DNA of 64,000 nt from Humulus lupulus (lineage: Eukaryota > Streptophyta > Magnoliopsida > Rosales > Cannabaceae). Shown here in pieces: positions 33,994 to 44,770 of the stretch. Under the pieces are notes generated by a model. The model worked only from the letters and a program-made list of their open reading frames with translations. It searched no databases and had not been told where the DNA came from. Position numbers and translations under genes: made by a program. The stretch's first letter is position 1. Each line of letters starts with the position of its first letter. The stretch lies in NCBI RefSeq assembly GCF_963169125.1, contig NC_084794.1, positions 157,490,858 to 157,554,857 of the forward strand. Direction: 5' to 3'.

Positions 33994-34242
33994 TCTGCCC
34001 CCCAAGCTCCTGCTCGTGGTCCATGACGTCAGACATGGGAGACCACAGTTGGAGCTTTTAGACTTCTCCCACAACCCTTCGCATTCCATGCTTTTCGCAT
34101 GCGTCTGATACGTGGAACGCCGCGGGTGGCGACGGTACATTCTACGAGAACCGCATTAAATGGCCTAGCCTACTGTCCAGCCGTCGTTTCACATTTCGAG
34201 TGGAGGGTCTCCCAGGAGCCTTTTACACGTGATCCCCCCTTG
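33994..34242 (+). promoter_or_regulatory. Upstream region of the C antisense gene, overlapping C's polypurine tract
   Basis: The PPT of C (minus strand ttggggggcaga, 33994-34005) adjoins the 3' LTR. The following about 235 bp lie upstream of the plus-strand TATA box and hold no ORF; I see a GC-rich promoter-like stretch with cacgt motifs (for example near 34110 and 34226). Confidence 0.5.
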
Positions 34243-34250
34243 TATAAAAA
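34243..34250 (+). promoter_or_regulatory. TATA box of the C antisense gene
   Basis: tataaaaa preceded by a C-rich run. About 30 bp downstream begins a CT-rich leader. It lies on the strand opposite to gag-pol and outside the LTR, implying an independent promoter for the accessory gene. Confidence 0.7.
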
Positions 34251-34472
34251 GGGGGTGGTCATCCCACGCACGGACCACCTTACCATTCAGAACCTCTCAA
34301 ATTTCCTTCTTTTCTCTCTGACCTTCCGAAGAGCAAAAACCTCATTTCCATTGCTCTCATCTTCTCCGTTCACGAAGCTTAAGCGTGCGAGTTCCTTCAA
34401 GGCCTTGGAGACTACTGTGCCAACGAAGCCCCTACCCGCGCAGCAACCTCGCTCACCATCCAACCCTATATT

Positions 34473-34976
34473 GTAAGTCTTCTGTCCCTATTTATTTTTG
34501 AAAGCATGCCACTGTAGCCTAGGTAAAATTTTTTACTGTAGCCACATGCAGAGGTTTTCTGGGTCGCACGGATATGGAGGGTGATGGCCCTTCTTTGATT
34601 AGGGCACATTTTCCATGGGACATCGCCTTAGAACATGGGTTCCATGATTCTTTCTTAGGAACAATTTCTGGTAGGATCCGTAGGAACTTTGGGTGCAAAA
34701 ACCGGGTAGCTTAGGGAATACGCCTTAAAAGCGGTTTTGCCACGCCTTGCCTGTTGAAACTTTCCCCCCAAGGCAAGATTTTTTTTTTCTTACTCTGAGC
34801 CATCTGACACACGAATTCCGAGTAATCTGGGATCTGTTGAGGGCATAGGCGCGTGTTCCTAGGAACGCGTGGCACCACTCTCCACGGGCTGGGCTTACCC
34901 CAGCTCGTGTACTTAATGCTTGCCTCACTCTCCTGCTTGGGTCGCCTTTTCTAAAGTGTTTTCTTTTGTTCGATAG
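34473..34976 (+). other. Putative 5' UTR intron of the C antisense gene
   Basis: Strong donor (att|gtaagtct) and acceptor (cgatag|gcgacc) flank 504 bp ending 8 bases before the ATG at 34985. Both exon 1 of the CDS and the TATA position make sense if this is spliced. No transcript evidence. Confidence 0.55.
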
Positions 34977-34984
34977 GCGACCAG

Positions 34985-37610
34985 ATGGCTCCAAAGAGAA
35001 ATCTGCCACAGAAGAATGTGGGAAGTTCGGCCTCCCAGAAGGATAAAGGAAAGGCGGTGGTGACCACTTTGGAGAAGCAGGCCGAGGTGGCTCCTGACGC
35101 ATTTTTCGAGGCGGAGAGAATCGTCTCGAAGATAACCAGCCAGGCAAAGATCACCAAAATCTTCCTTAACCACAACATTCCTCTGGGGAAGACCTCCGTG
35201 ATCGCCCGACCTGCTGCGGATGGGGAGAGGAGCTGCACGCCGCTCGACGAGTCGTTCGCGGCCTGGAGTGGGGAACACTTCAAGGCAGGGGCCTTCCTCC
35301 CCCTGGATCAGTATTTTGCTGATTTTCTGAACTACGTGGGGTTGGCCCCATTTCAGCTCCCCCCCAATTCCTACCGTCTGCTGGCGGGACTGAGGTATTT
35401 GTTCCAAAAGCATGAGTGGGAGGTCCCCACTCCTGCTGATATCTTGTATTTCTTCTGCCTCAAAGCCAGCCCGGACCAGCGGGGGCGAGGCGACGGGTTC
35501 TATTACTTAACCCGCTTCCCTAACACAGCAGCAGTGATCGAGCTGCCGAGCCATCCAAACGACTTCAAAGACCAGTTTTTTATGTCTACTGGGTTCCGAA
35601 ACTGCGATCATCATTATTTCAACCGCCCTCGTAAGTAATCCTCCATTTTGCTCGCCTTTTAACGGTTATCTTATTTTAGCTCGTCCCTTATTCCAATTCT
35701 GATTTCGACCAACCTTGCAGCCATCTACTCGAGGACCGAAAAGTCCGTGACCCTCGGGGGTCAATACGACACACTGGCGAACCTGCCTCCCAGTGAGAAA
35801 GACTACCGCGTGCTCGTGACGGACGAGACGATGGTATTCTGCAAGCTGATTTTCCCAAATCAGACTTTGAATTTGAAAAGGCCCCGGGGGCCTCCCCCAG
35901 CCCGCGACAACAGGCCGATCGTCGCGGAGGAGGTCGCAGATGACGAAGGCGAGGAAGAAGGTGAGGAAGTTCCTCTGGTGAGGAACAGGAAGCGGAGCTT
36001 GGAGGTCGCCCAGGGGATGATCGAGGAGAGGGCCCAATCCGGAGCAGCCGCGGGTCCTTCCGGTCAAGGTAACTTTTACTTATTTAAGAACGTAGATAGG
36101 GCCACTGCAGACCCCCGGCTGGTTAGGTTCAACCCTAGGCAGCTCGTCCATCGTCACCCAAGGAATCCGGACCTGGACACGCTTCTGCTCCACTGCGTTG
36201 ACCAGCTCGTGCTGGACAACCAAGAGAGTCGGCCCAAGGGTACCGTAGTAGTAGATAATACCCTAGCCTTTAGGTCGGCCATTTTTGAGGAGTACGGGAC
36301 CAATTTACGCACGTGGCCTGCGCTCCAGAGGGGCATCTACGCTCCGGGGATTAGGCAGTACGGAGAAGAGTCCAGCCCCGATTCAGAACCGGACCTAGAA
36401 CCTTCGCCAGTTCGTGAGATAATCGTCCTAGGCTCTTCCAGCTCGGGGGGTAGGGCTCCCTTAGTATTTGCTTTCTTATTGCCTTTATTTCTGTATGATT
36501 GCTGATAACCGTGTTTTTTGCTCTTTGGCAGAAGAGATGTCTCAGCCCGGGAATAGTCTGCGGGGCGTTGTGTTTGGTGGGAATCCCCCAGCGGGGCCGA
36601 GGTTAAAGAGGCTTCGCGAGTCCAAGAGCTCGACCGGGGTCTCCACCAAATCCCCAGCTACGGAGAAGGGGAGAGACCCGTCATCCCAGGTCGCGGGGGC
36701 GAACCTCCTTATCGCCAGGACAGGACTCATGCATCCGCCACCCCAACGATCTCCACTGGCCGCCCAGGACGGGGTAATAGAGGTCGGGAATCTAGCCGCG
36801 GTAGCCCCGGACGTGCGTATCCCGGTCGACCCCCGGGCTCTGGAGAAGATGCCCGAAGCATTCCGGGGTACGGTGTACGAGTCGGCCAGCTACGCCGTAA
36901 GCCACTATTACAATATCAGGGAGAAGGAGCTCCGGGCCATCGAAACAACGAGCCCGGTCCGAGTTATAGAGTCCGCTATGGACATGACTTTAACGGTAAA
37001 GTGCCCCCTTCTTTTAAGGCTTTGACACTCACACGCCGCCTTTCTCCTTCCAGTTTGCTAATTTATCACTCTTTTCTTGCAGGGCATGGCTGCCGCCTAT
37101 AGAGGCATCGTTAGGACCAAGGCCCAGCTCGAGGGTTTGGAAGCAGATCGCCAGACTGCCCTCCAGGAGTCTCAGGAGGCGAGAGACGCCTTGGCGGCCT
37201 CAAAAGCCGAGCTAGAGAAGGTCCGCTCGGAGAACCAAGAGCTTAAACGCTCCCTGGCCGCATCCGAGCTAGAGAAGCTTCGCTCCGAGAACCTAGAGCT
37301 TAAAAACTCCCTGGCCGCATCGCGGGCAGACCTTGAGATGGTGAAGGCCGAAGTCCAGACCTCCCAGACCGCCCTGAAAGACGAGCGGGTCGTGTCGGAG
37401 CAGTCCTTACAGGACCTATTCTATCACTGCTGGTCCCACAATCCGGACGCGGACTTCTCCTTCATGCCGCCGGACCTCTGGGCATTCCTGTTGCCGCGGC
37501 TTCAAGCCCGCCTGAATAAGGAGGCTCCTCCATCGGAGACTGGAGAGGCCTCTGCCGCGGCGGAGCAGGGTGAGACCGCGACCTCCAAAGGGCCAGCTGA
37601 TGGGGCTTAG
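34985..37610 (+). CDS. Antisense accessory gene of element C, four coding exons (Transposase_28/plant gypsy-type-transposon-like)
   Basis: Exons 34985-35630, 35721-36449, 36532-36995 and 37083-37610 are bounded by GT-AG introns of 90, 82 and 87 bp. Exon lengths (646, 729, 464, 528) sum to 2367 nt and join in phase to 788 codons with no stop. Exon 1 begins MAPKRNLPQKN and has a globular region (PLDQYFADFLNYVGLAPFQL, LAGLRYLFQKHEWEV) resembling the family Pfam calls putative gypsy-type transposon (Transposase_28). Exon 2 has an acidic stretch and a Pro/Ser/Glu-rich tail. Exon 4 is a coiled coil with internally repeated ELEK(V/L)RSEN heptads. Function unknown; a DNA-binding or capsid-related role is only conjecture. 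An intact spliced frame in an otherwise lesion-bearing element is notable. Confidence 0.8.
35631..35720 (+). other. Intron 1 of the C antisense gene
   Basis: 90 bp, donor gtaagtaat, acceptor aaccttgcag; phase 1. The frame is lost if it is retained. Confidence 0.75.
36450..36531 (+). other. Intron 2 of the C antisense gene
   Basis: 82 bp, donor gtagggct, T-rich tract and acceptor ctctttggcag; phase 1. Retention gives an in-frame stop about 20 codons in. Confidence 0.75.
36996..37082 (+). other. Intron 3 of the C antisense gene
   Basis: 87 bp, donor gtaaagtg, pyrimidine-rich tract and acceptor tttcttgcag; phase 0. A second acceptor-like ccttccag lies inside, at about 37045-37053. Confidence 0.75.
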
Positions 37611-37741
37611 GATGCTTCTTGTTTTCGTATTTTGAACTCTTTTTTATGTGAGGCGTTTCCGCCTCGAGACAATTTGCTTAACCAGTTTTACATATATATT
37701 TTCATGTATTTGGTCATAATTTATCTCTTTATTTTTATGAA

Positions 37742-38460
37742 CGTAGTTCGAGTTAACTTTATCCGTATCCCGGGCTCTTTAAATAAGATCCGCGTTCAAC
37801 AATTTTCTAGTTCACTCCTAAGTTTTCTGACCTGGTTAAGACCAGGAGCTTATTTTGAAAAAACTCAGATCGCGTCAACTTTTATCCGTATCCCGGGATC
37901 TTTAAAGAAGAACCTCGGTCAACAAATTTTAGCTAACTTCTAAGTTTTATGACCTGGTTAAGACCAGGAACTTATTTTGAAAAAACTTAGTTCGTGTCAA
38001 CTTTTATCCGTATCCCGGGCTCTTTAAAGAAGAACCTCGGTCAACAAATTTTAGCTAACTTCTAAGTTTTATGACCTGGTTAAGACCAGGAACTTATTTT
38101 GAAAAAACTTAGTTCGTGTCAACTTTTATCCGTATCCCGGGCTCTTTAAAGAAGAACCTCGGTCAACAAATTTTAGCTAACTTCTAAGTTTTATGACCTG
38201 GTTAAGACCAGGAGCTTATTTTGAAAAAACTTAGTTCGTGTCAACTTTTATCCGTATCCCGGGCTCTTTAAAGAAGAACCTCGGTCAACAAATTTTAGCT
38301 AACTTCTAAGTTTTATGACCTGGTTAAGACCAGGAACTTATTTTGAAAAAACTTAGTTCGTGTCAACTTTTATCCGTATCCCGGGCTCTTTAAAGAAGAA
38401 CCTCGGTCAACAAATTTTAGCTAACTTCTAAGTTTTATGACCTGGTTAAGACCAGGATAG
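37742..38460 (+). repeat. 122-bp tandem array in C, about 6 units, each with a hairpin
   Basis: The anchor cccggg recurs at 37772, 37895, 38017, 38139, 38261 and 38383 (spacing 123, then 122 four times). Each unit contains the inverted repeat cctggttaagaccagg. Inner units are nearly identical, the first more diverged. It lies exactly between the stop of the antisense gene (37610) and the stop of pol (38666), i.e. in both 3' UTRs. Confidence 0.93.
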
Positions 38461-38542
38461 GACTTAGTTTGTGATAACTCTTATCTATAGATAAAAATTA
38501 ACACCTAAGTCGTTAAGGAGACCTGGATATATCCGGGTACCA

Positions 38543-38556
38543 TATGCCCCCCAAGT
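38543..38556 (-). promoter_or_regulatory. Second polypurine tract in C, just after pol
   Basis: On the minus strand cttggggggcatat, nearly the same as C's true PPT (cttggggggcagat, 33993-34006). It lies about 110 bp after the pol stop on the pol strand. Confidence 0.6.
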
Positions 38557-38665
38557 AACTAGGAAAGGGTCTTTCGTTGTTACTTTAAAATTACCCTTGC
38601 AAATAACGAGAAACATTTGATTTTTATTTATACATGGGAGGTGACCATCTAGGTCTTACACATAT

Positions 38666-39667
38666 TTATTGATAATATTTCTTTAGGTGGATTGCATTCC
38701 AAGTCCGCGGGACCGCCCCTCCACCAAGTCGAGCTAATTTATACGTCCCTTCTTTGATGACTTCGATGACCTGGTATGGTCCTTCCCAGCTTGGTCCCAG
38801 AACCCCATCTTTGGGATCTTTCCCGGCCAGGAAAACTCTCCTCAAGACCAAATCGCCGACGCTAAAGGCACGTCTTTTGACCTTAGCGTTGAAGTAGCGA
38901 GTGATTTTCTGTTGATAATGGGCGAGCTGGAGTTGTGAATCCTCTCGCCTCTCATCCATCAAGTCTAAGGAGTGGCATAGGAGCTCGTGGTTCTTGTTCT
39001 GTTCGTAGGACCGGTCCCTGTGCGATAGGACCTTTACCTCCACGGGGAGGACCGCTTCACTTCCAAAGGTTAGGGAGAAAGGAGTGTGACCCGTGGGAGT
39101 CCGATGTGAGGTCCTATAGGCCCACAGAACTTGGGGGAGCTGTTCTGGCCAGATCCCCTTTGCCTCATCTAGCCTCTTCTTGAGGCTTGCCTTCAGAGTT
39201 TTATTGACAGCTTCGACCTGGCCGTTCGCCTGGGGATAGACCACGGATGAGAAACTTTTCACAATTCCGTTCTTTTCGCAAAATTCGGTGAACAGGTCGC
39301 TGTCAAATTGAGTGCCATTGTCGGAAACGATCTTTTTGGGTAGGTCGAAGCGACAAACGATGCTTTTAACCACGAAGTCTAGCACCTTTTTCGATGTTAT
39401 TGTCGCCAACGGCTCTGCTTCGGCCCACTTTGTGAAGTAGTCAATGGCTACCACGGCGTAACGGACCCCGCCCTTTCCGGTGGGCAGGGCGCCTATTAGA
39501 TCTATGCCCCAAATGGCGAAGGGCAAGGGAGACGATATCATTTTTAGCTCGGTCGGGGGTGCTCGTGCAACCGCGGCGAACCGCTGACATTTGTCGCACT
39601 TTTTTACGTATGAGATCGAGTCTTTGGACAGAGTCGGCCAGTAAAAACCGTGCCGAAGGATCTTCAA
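38666..39667 (-). pseudogene. Element C integrase
   Basis: An open 333-codon minus-strand frame with ILRHGFYWPTL, CDKCQRF (zinc-binding half), GIDLIGALP, SDNGTQFDSDLF and GQVEAVNKTLK (DDE triad intact) and C-terminal VGDLVLRRV, GPYQVIEV. The upstream part, including the first zinc-binding His region, is in another frame because of a deletion/frameshift near 39730, so it is not translated as one polyprotein in this copy. No chromodomain, as expected for Tat. Confidence 0.88.
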
Positions 39668-40707
39668 GGCCAGGCTTTGCCCCCCAGTGTGATCTCCGCA
39701 GAATCCGTCATGAACTTCCTGCAGGATGGCCTTCGCCTCACTTGGAAGAACACCCCCTCGACTAGCGTATATCTCGGAGCTTGATAAAGGACTCGCCGTA
39801 CGTCGTTGCGCCCTTCGGGTAACTTGCCCTCGACGAGGTACTCAACAATGGGAGTCATCCAGGTCGGCCTGATGTCAATCATCTCAATATCCGCTCGATC
39901 TCCGTCTATGCTTGGTTTGTCCAAGAACTCAATTGGCACCAACCCCAGGGTTTCTGCCTCCCCCGAGGTGGCGAGCTTGGCGAGAGCATCTGCATTGGCG
40001 TTCTGCTCCCGAGGTATCTGCTCGATCGACCCTTGCCCAAACGTAGATAATTCAGATTTTACCTTAGCCAAATAAGAGGCCATCTTGGGACCCCGCGCCT
40101 GATACTCGCCTAAGACCTGATTCACCATGAGCTGGGAGTCGCTGAAGCACTGGACAGAGCTTGCCTTTAGCTCGCTAGCTATCCTAAGTCCGGCTAACAA
40201 GGCCTCGTACTCTGCCTCGTTGTTGGACGCCTTGAACCCGAATCTCAGCGCCGAATGGAATCTATGTCCTTCTGGGGATATCAGAATAATTCCGGCCCCG
40301 GAGCCGTTCTCGTTAGATGAGCCATCAACGAAGATCCTCCACGATGAGCCTGAGGATGTGAGCTGCTGTGAATCTTCCGATGGGATCTCACGGAATCCCG
40401 CGCATTCTGCCACGAAGTCGGCCAAGGCTTGAATTTTTATGGTAGTTCGGGGAGTATAGAAAATCTCGAACTGACTGAGTTCGACCGCCCACTTTAGCAA
40501 GCGTCCAGAGGCTTCAGGCTTTTGCAAAACCTGCCTTAGAGGCTGATCGGTCATGACGTGTACAGAGTGGGACTGGAAGTATGGCCTGAGTTTTCGCGAG
40601 GCCGTGATTAGGCAGAACGCAAGCTTTTCCATCAACGGGTACCTTGACTCAGCTCCGAGGAGTCTCTTGCTGATGTAATAAACCGGTTTCTGAGCCCGGT
40701 CCTCTTC
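39664..40707 (-). pseudogene. Element C RNase H region (degenerate plus archaeal-type)
   Basis: In frame with gag-pol beyond the nonsense at 40708-40710. The first part (KLAFCLITASRKLRPYF, DQPLRQVL) is the decayed connection-type RNase H; the second (WRIFVDGSSNENGSGAGI, SNNEAEYEALLAGL, FSDSQLMVNQ, NANADALAKLA) is a second RNase H with D-E-D-D residues visible, the dual arrangement known from Tat elements. The end is frameshifted (39730-39664). Confidence 0.88.
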
Positions 40708-43700
40708 TCACACCAGAACGGCACTAGCTGCGCCCTCAGTCACGGCCATGTAGAGGAAAAGAGGTTCTTCTACCCTGGGCTTTGATAGCACAGGTGGCTC
40801 AGCCAGGTGCGTTTTTAGGTCGAGGAATGCGCCCTCGCACTCTACTGTCCATTCGAACTTCTTGTTTCCGCGGAGCAGGTTGTAGAAAGGCAGGCACTTG
40901 TCGGTCGATTTGGAAATGAACCGGTTCAGTGCCGCCACCCTTCCTGTGAGTCCTTGGACATCTTTCCGCGACCTGGGGGATGGAAGCTCGAGCAGTGACC
41001 TGATCTTGTCGGGATTTGCCTCGATTCCTCGGGTATTGACTATGAAACCCAAGAACTTCCCCGATGCGACACCGAAAGTGCATTTCTGAGGATTGAGCCT
41101 CATGCCATATTCTCGCAGTATGTTAAAACATTCTTCCAGGTCGGCAACGTGGTTGGTGGCAGTCTTTGACTTGACAAGCATATCATCGACGTACACTTCC
41201 ATGTTCTTCCCGATCTGATCCGCGAACATTCTATTTACCAGCCTTTGGTAGGTAGCTCCGGCGTTCTTTAGACCGAACGGCATGACCTTATAGCAATAGA
41301 CATTAGTCGGGGTCATGAAGCTGGTGTGATCCTGGTCTGCTGGATTCATCGCGATCTGATTGTAGCCTGAGTACGCGTCCATGAAGGACATGAGCTCGTG
41401 CCCCGCCGTGGCATCCACCAGTTGATCGATCCTCGGCAACGGAAAGAAATCCTTGGGGCAGGCTTTATTCAGGTCGGAAAAATCAATACAGGTCCGCCAC
41501 TTGCCATTGGGCTTTGGAACTAACACGGGATTGGCAACCCAAACGGGAAATCTGGCTTCGCGGATAAAGCCACATTTCTTGAGCCGGGCCACTTCTTCTT
41601 CAAGGGCCTCGGCTCGGGTTGTCCCTAAACGCCTCTGCTTTTGAGACTTTGCAGGGACGCTTTTGTCTAGGTGGAGCGTGTGCATGATTACGCTCGGACT
41701 GATCCCTATCATGTCCTCGTGCGACCATGCGAATACGTCTAGGTTCTTTTTCAGAAACGCGGTCAGATCCGCCTTTCTTCTATCGCAGAGGTTCTTTCCG
41801 AGCTTCACCGTCCGTGAAGGGTTTTGTTCATCGATGCCTACCTCCTCGAGATCTTCAATAGCTTGGAGCTCGGACCTGTCCCCGCCTACTCGGGGGTCAA
41901 TGTCCTCGCTTAAGGCGAGCTTTTCGTCTTCGGAAACCCGAGGTTTTTCAATCTCAGGGGCCGCCTTGGGTCCCTGCGATTCCTCTTCATCCTGAATGGC
42001 CATCGCCACCTGCCCGGGTTTAGATTTTCCCTTCATGGAAATGCTGTAGCATTCCCTGGCAGCGAGCTGATCGCCCTTGATAGTGCAGACCCCTGTCGAA
42101 GTAGGGAACTTCATGGCGAGGTGCCGGACGGATGTGATGGCTTCGAAAGCAATGAGCGTTGGTCGGCCCAAAATTGCATTGTAGGCAGCGGAGCAGTCAA
42201 TGACTACGAATTCGAGCAGTTTGGACACTGTTCGGGACTCGTCGCCTAGGGTGATCACCAGCTCGATCGTTCCTATCGCTGCTGACCCTTCGCCTGAAAA
42301 ACCATATAGCATCATCGAGGTTGCCTTTAGCTCGGAGACGGTCAGACCCATTTTTTCTAAGGTTGAACGGAATAGGAGATTCACCGAGCTCCCATTGTCC
42401 ACTAAGACCCTCCTTACTCTCCGGTTGGCGAGCTGGACTGCTACGACCAAGGGATCATTATGAGGGAATTGGACATGGCCCGCGTCCTCCTCCGTGAAAG
42501 TGACTGGTTGTTTCTCTAACCTTTGTTGTTTTGATTGACGCTGTTCCGGGACGAACTCCCCTCCATTGTGGGCCTTCAACTCATTTATGTACCTCTTCTG
42601 GGCGCCTTTGCTCGTGCCAGCCATGTGTGGCCCTCCAGAGATGGTGGAAATCTCTCCCTCGACCACGGGGGGAGGGACGTCCTGATCTACTCGAGGTCCA
42701 GGTTGACTGGCTGGGATCTCCGAAGCGGGTCGACCTGTGGGGACCCTGTTCCGCGAGTATTGCGCCAACGGACCTGCTCGGATGAGAGTCTCGATTTCAT
42801 CTTTGAGGTGCCTGCAGTCGTCGGTATTGTGCCCGACGTCATTATGAAAACGGCAGAATTTGGAAGCGTCTCTCTTTCCCTTAGGGTGCTTTATTGGCTC
42901 CGGTCTTTTCCAGGGGACTCGCGTAGCGTTGGCCAGGAAAATATTCTCTCTGTGAGAGTTGAGGCGATCTCGAAGGTCGCCTCCATGGGTATTATGGTGA
43001 CTTTGTGCTGAACTTAGTCGCTGTCGCAGGTCTCCTCCCGAAAGATCACTCCGTGCACTACCGGTCCTGTGACTCCTGCTGGACAGGCTCGATGTGCGTC
43101 TTTGGCGGCTCCGACCTGATCCTTCCCCCGGCACCCTGCTGCGCCGGGAAGGCCCGGCCGATGGCGGGTTTCTCCTACTATTTATGTAGGCCGGGATGTC
43201 TCGGATGGTTTGAGGAGACGGATATCTGATGGGAGAGGGAGGATGTCTGACCGGAGAGGCGATCCTAGTGCCGTCTGGACGGACTAAATTTGGTGGGGGC
43301 CTCTCGGCCCTGCCAGCTTGATGGTTTCGCGCTGGGCGATCTGGACGAGGAACTGGACGCTCTTCGGGGATGGGCTGACGTCTCCGGATCTCCTCGGCCC
43401 TCCTTTGGGAATTTCCCCTATCTCTTCTGGGTGTCCTCGAGGAAGGCTGAGAGCTAGGGGTTGATGTCCTAACCGAACGGCTGTACTGCTGCGGTTCGGT
43501 CTGAGGCATTTCCCTGAAGTTCGCCTCTTGATGGCGTGATGAAGGGGTGGAGTTGGCTGCAGGGAGTCTACCCGAACTGCTATACCTGGATCGATTACTC
43601 CGGCGAGACTTAGGAGCCTCGCCTTGCCTCTCTCCAACGTTACCGTTGGTTGTGAGAGGGGGTAGTCGACTCAGAATATCCTGGATTTGCTGACCAGCTG

Positions 43701-43932
43701 CTGCTAGCTGGCTCCTCAGTTGAGCATTCTCCATCTCCACCGCAGTATAATAACCTGGATTCGGATTAGGCGGCCGGGGCGTCGAACTACCAGTATCGTC
43801 TCGGCCGGCCGGCTGCTTTCCTGGCCTTTGCTGGACTTCAGGAACTTGCTCCTCGGGGAGGGCAACATGGCGGGCCTCCTGCCCATCATGCTGTTCTGTC
43901 TCGTTGCCATGTTTGGATCGAGTGGTCACCAT
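40708..43932 (-). pseudogene. Element C gag-protease-RT polyprotein, capsid core missing
   Basis: 1074 codons from ATG 43932 (MVTTRSKHGNETEQ) to a TGA at 40708-40710. The N-terminal 330 residues are low complexity (Arg/Ser/Pro-rich). They pass directly into a zinc-finger-like FCRFHNDVGHNTDDC (about residue 365) with no retrotransposon gag capsid core, which other Tat elements have here. Protease LVDNGSSVNLLF at about residue 511; RT with DFSDLNKACPKDFFPLP and VYVDDMLVKS near residue 914. The TGA replaces a codon in the RT-RNase H connection (CGA to TGA is likely). Gag starts about 55 bp from the LTR. Confidence 0.92.
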
Positions 43933-43966
43933 AGTTGTATGTTTGTGGTAGTACTAATTGCATTCG

Positions 43967-43984
43967 CTCTCAATGAAAGCACCA
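43967..43984 (-). promoter_or_regulatory. Element C primer binding site
   Basis: Minus strand tggtgctttcattgagag, three bases from the 5' LTR and identical to element A's. Confidence 0.75.
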
Positions 43985-43987
43985 AAC

Positions 43988-44765
43988 TGTTGACGCGGTT
44001 CTTCGGCAACAGGTAATTAAGAGAAGAAGAGAAAGAGATTAGTACTTAAAAGTAGAACCGCCGCAGATATGAAATCTTTGTGAGAAGAACTAGGTGACCC
44101 TAAACACGTTTTTTAAGTGGTTCGAAGGTTAAAATCCTTCTACTCCACTAGTCAATATTATTGATCTTTTCTGGGTAATTGGTTTACAAAATATATAGTT
44201 CTTACAAGACTATTTTTTCCAACACCTATCAATTCCCAGGGTCTCCATATTTATAGGAGAAGGCACCTGGAAATTGGTAGGGAGGTCATCCCGTGACCTT
44301 ACCATTTGTCATATCAAGTCTGTGATATTCATGATTACTTCCTAAACCTGACACACAAGTGTGGTCTAATCAGTATGGAAGGAGACAATGGGCCGCACGG
44401 CCCAACCCATCCGTGGGTGTCTGAATACGCACGTTCCTGCGGCGTGTCCGAGAAGTCAGGGGGATATCGGACACGTGATGGCAGGATTATGCACGTTTAT
44501 CTTGCGTGTTGACCTCCCATAGGGTCAGAGCTTCCTGAGAAGCTCGCTACCGGAGCAATCCATAACCCGAGCTGATCCTTCAGTGGTCGTCGGATGTTGT
44601 TCCCAGCTCCTGGAACAACAAGAAGGAGCAGGAAACTCCATCCCCTCGTGCTAGAAAGGGCCCGTCCTGAAGATAAAGCCTCTGGCCTGTGGGAGCCTCG
44701 GGCTAAATCATGTTTACTCCGAGGATCGTCCTGCTAAACAGCCCGTGGGAAATCCAGGGCGTACA
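43988..44765 (-). mobile_element. Element C 5' LTR
   Basis: 778 bp; minus-strand TATA (ctataaata) at about 44248-44256 drives gag-pol. Confidence 0.93.
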
Positions 44766-44770
44766 CCTTG
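44766..44770. repeat. Element C TSD, right (ccttg)
   Basis: Matches 33211-33215. Confidence 0.92.

Larger units (their letters stand above)
33216..44765 (-). mobile_element. Element C: recent Tat-lineage Ty3/gypsy with antisense accessory gene
   Basis: 11.55 kb with two 778-bp LTRs, a perfect 5-bp TSD, PBS, a gag-pol on the minus strand (43932 to 38666), a 122-bp tandem array, and a plus-strand multi-exon gene between pol and 3' LTR. Pol order is protease, RT, RNase H (degenerate plus an archaeal-type second RNase H, as in Tat elements), then integrase. Only two pol lesions are seen (a nonsense codon and a small deletion/frameshift), but the gag capsid core is missing. Antisense extra ORFs between pol and 3' LTR are known from Tat elements. 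Confidence 0.92.

Noticed and set aside
34725..35413. Minus-strand frames opposite exon 1 of C's antisense gene
   Set aside because: Shadow frames of the plus-strand exon; low-quality composition and no retrotransposon motif.
36062..36100. A GT-like donor (caag|gtaactttt) inside exon 2 of the antisense gene
   Set aside because: The frame stays open across it, and no partnering acceptor gives a better frame; kept as exon.
37742..38460. CRISPR-like appearance of the 122-bp array
   Set aside because: Units are whole-length identical with no unique spacers, in a plant retrotransposon; it is an ordinary tandem repeat.
42200..43011. Plus-strand frames opposite C gag-protease
   Set aside because: Antisense shadows of the long gag-pol frame.
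38666..43932. An envelope-like gene in element C
   Set aside because: No signal peptide, transmembrane or env-like ORF on the pol strand; the extra gene is antisense and soluble-looking.
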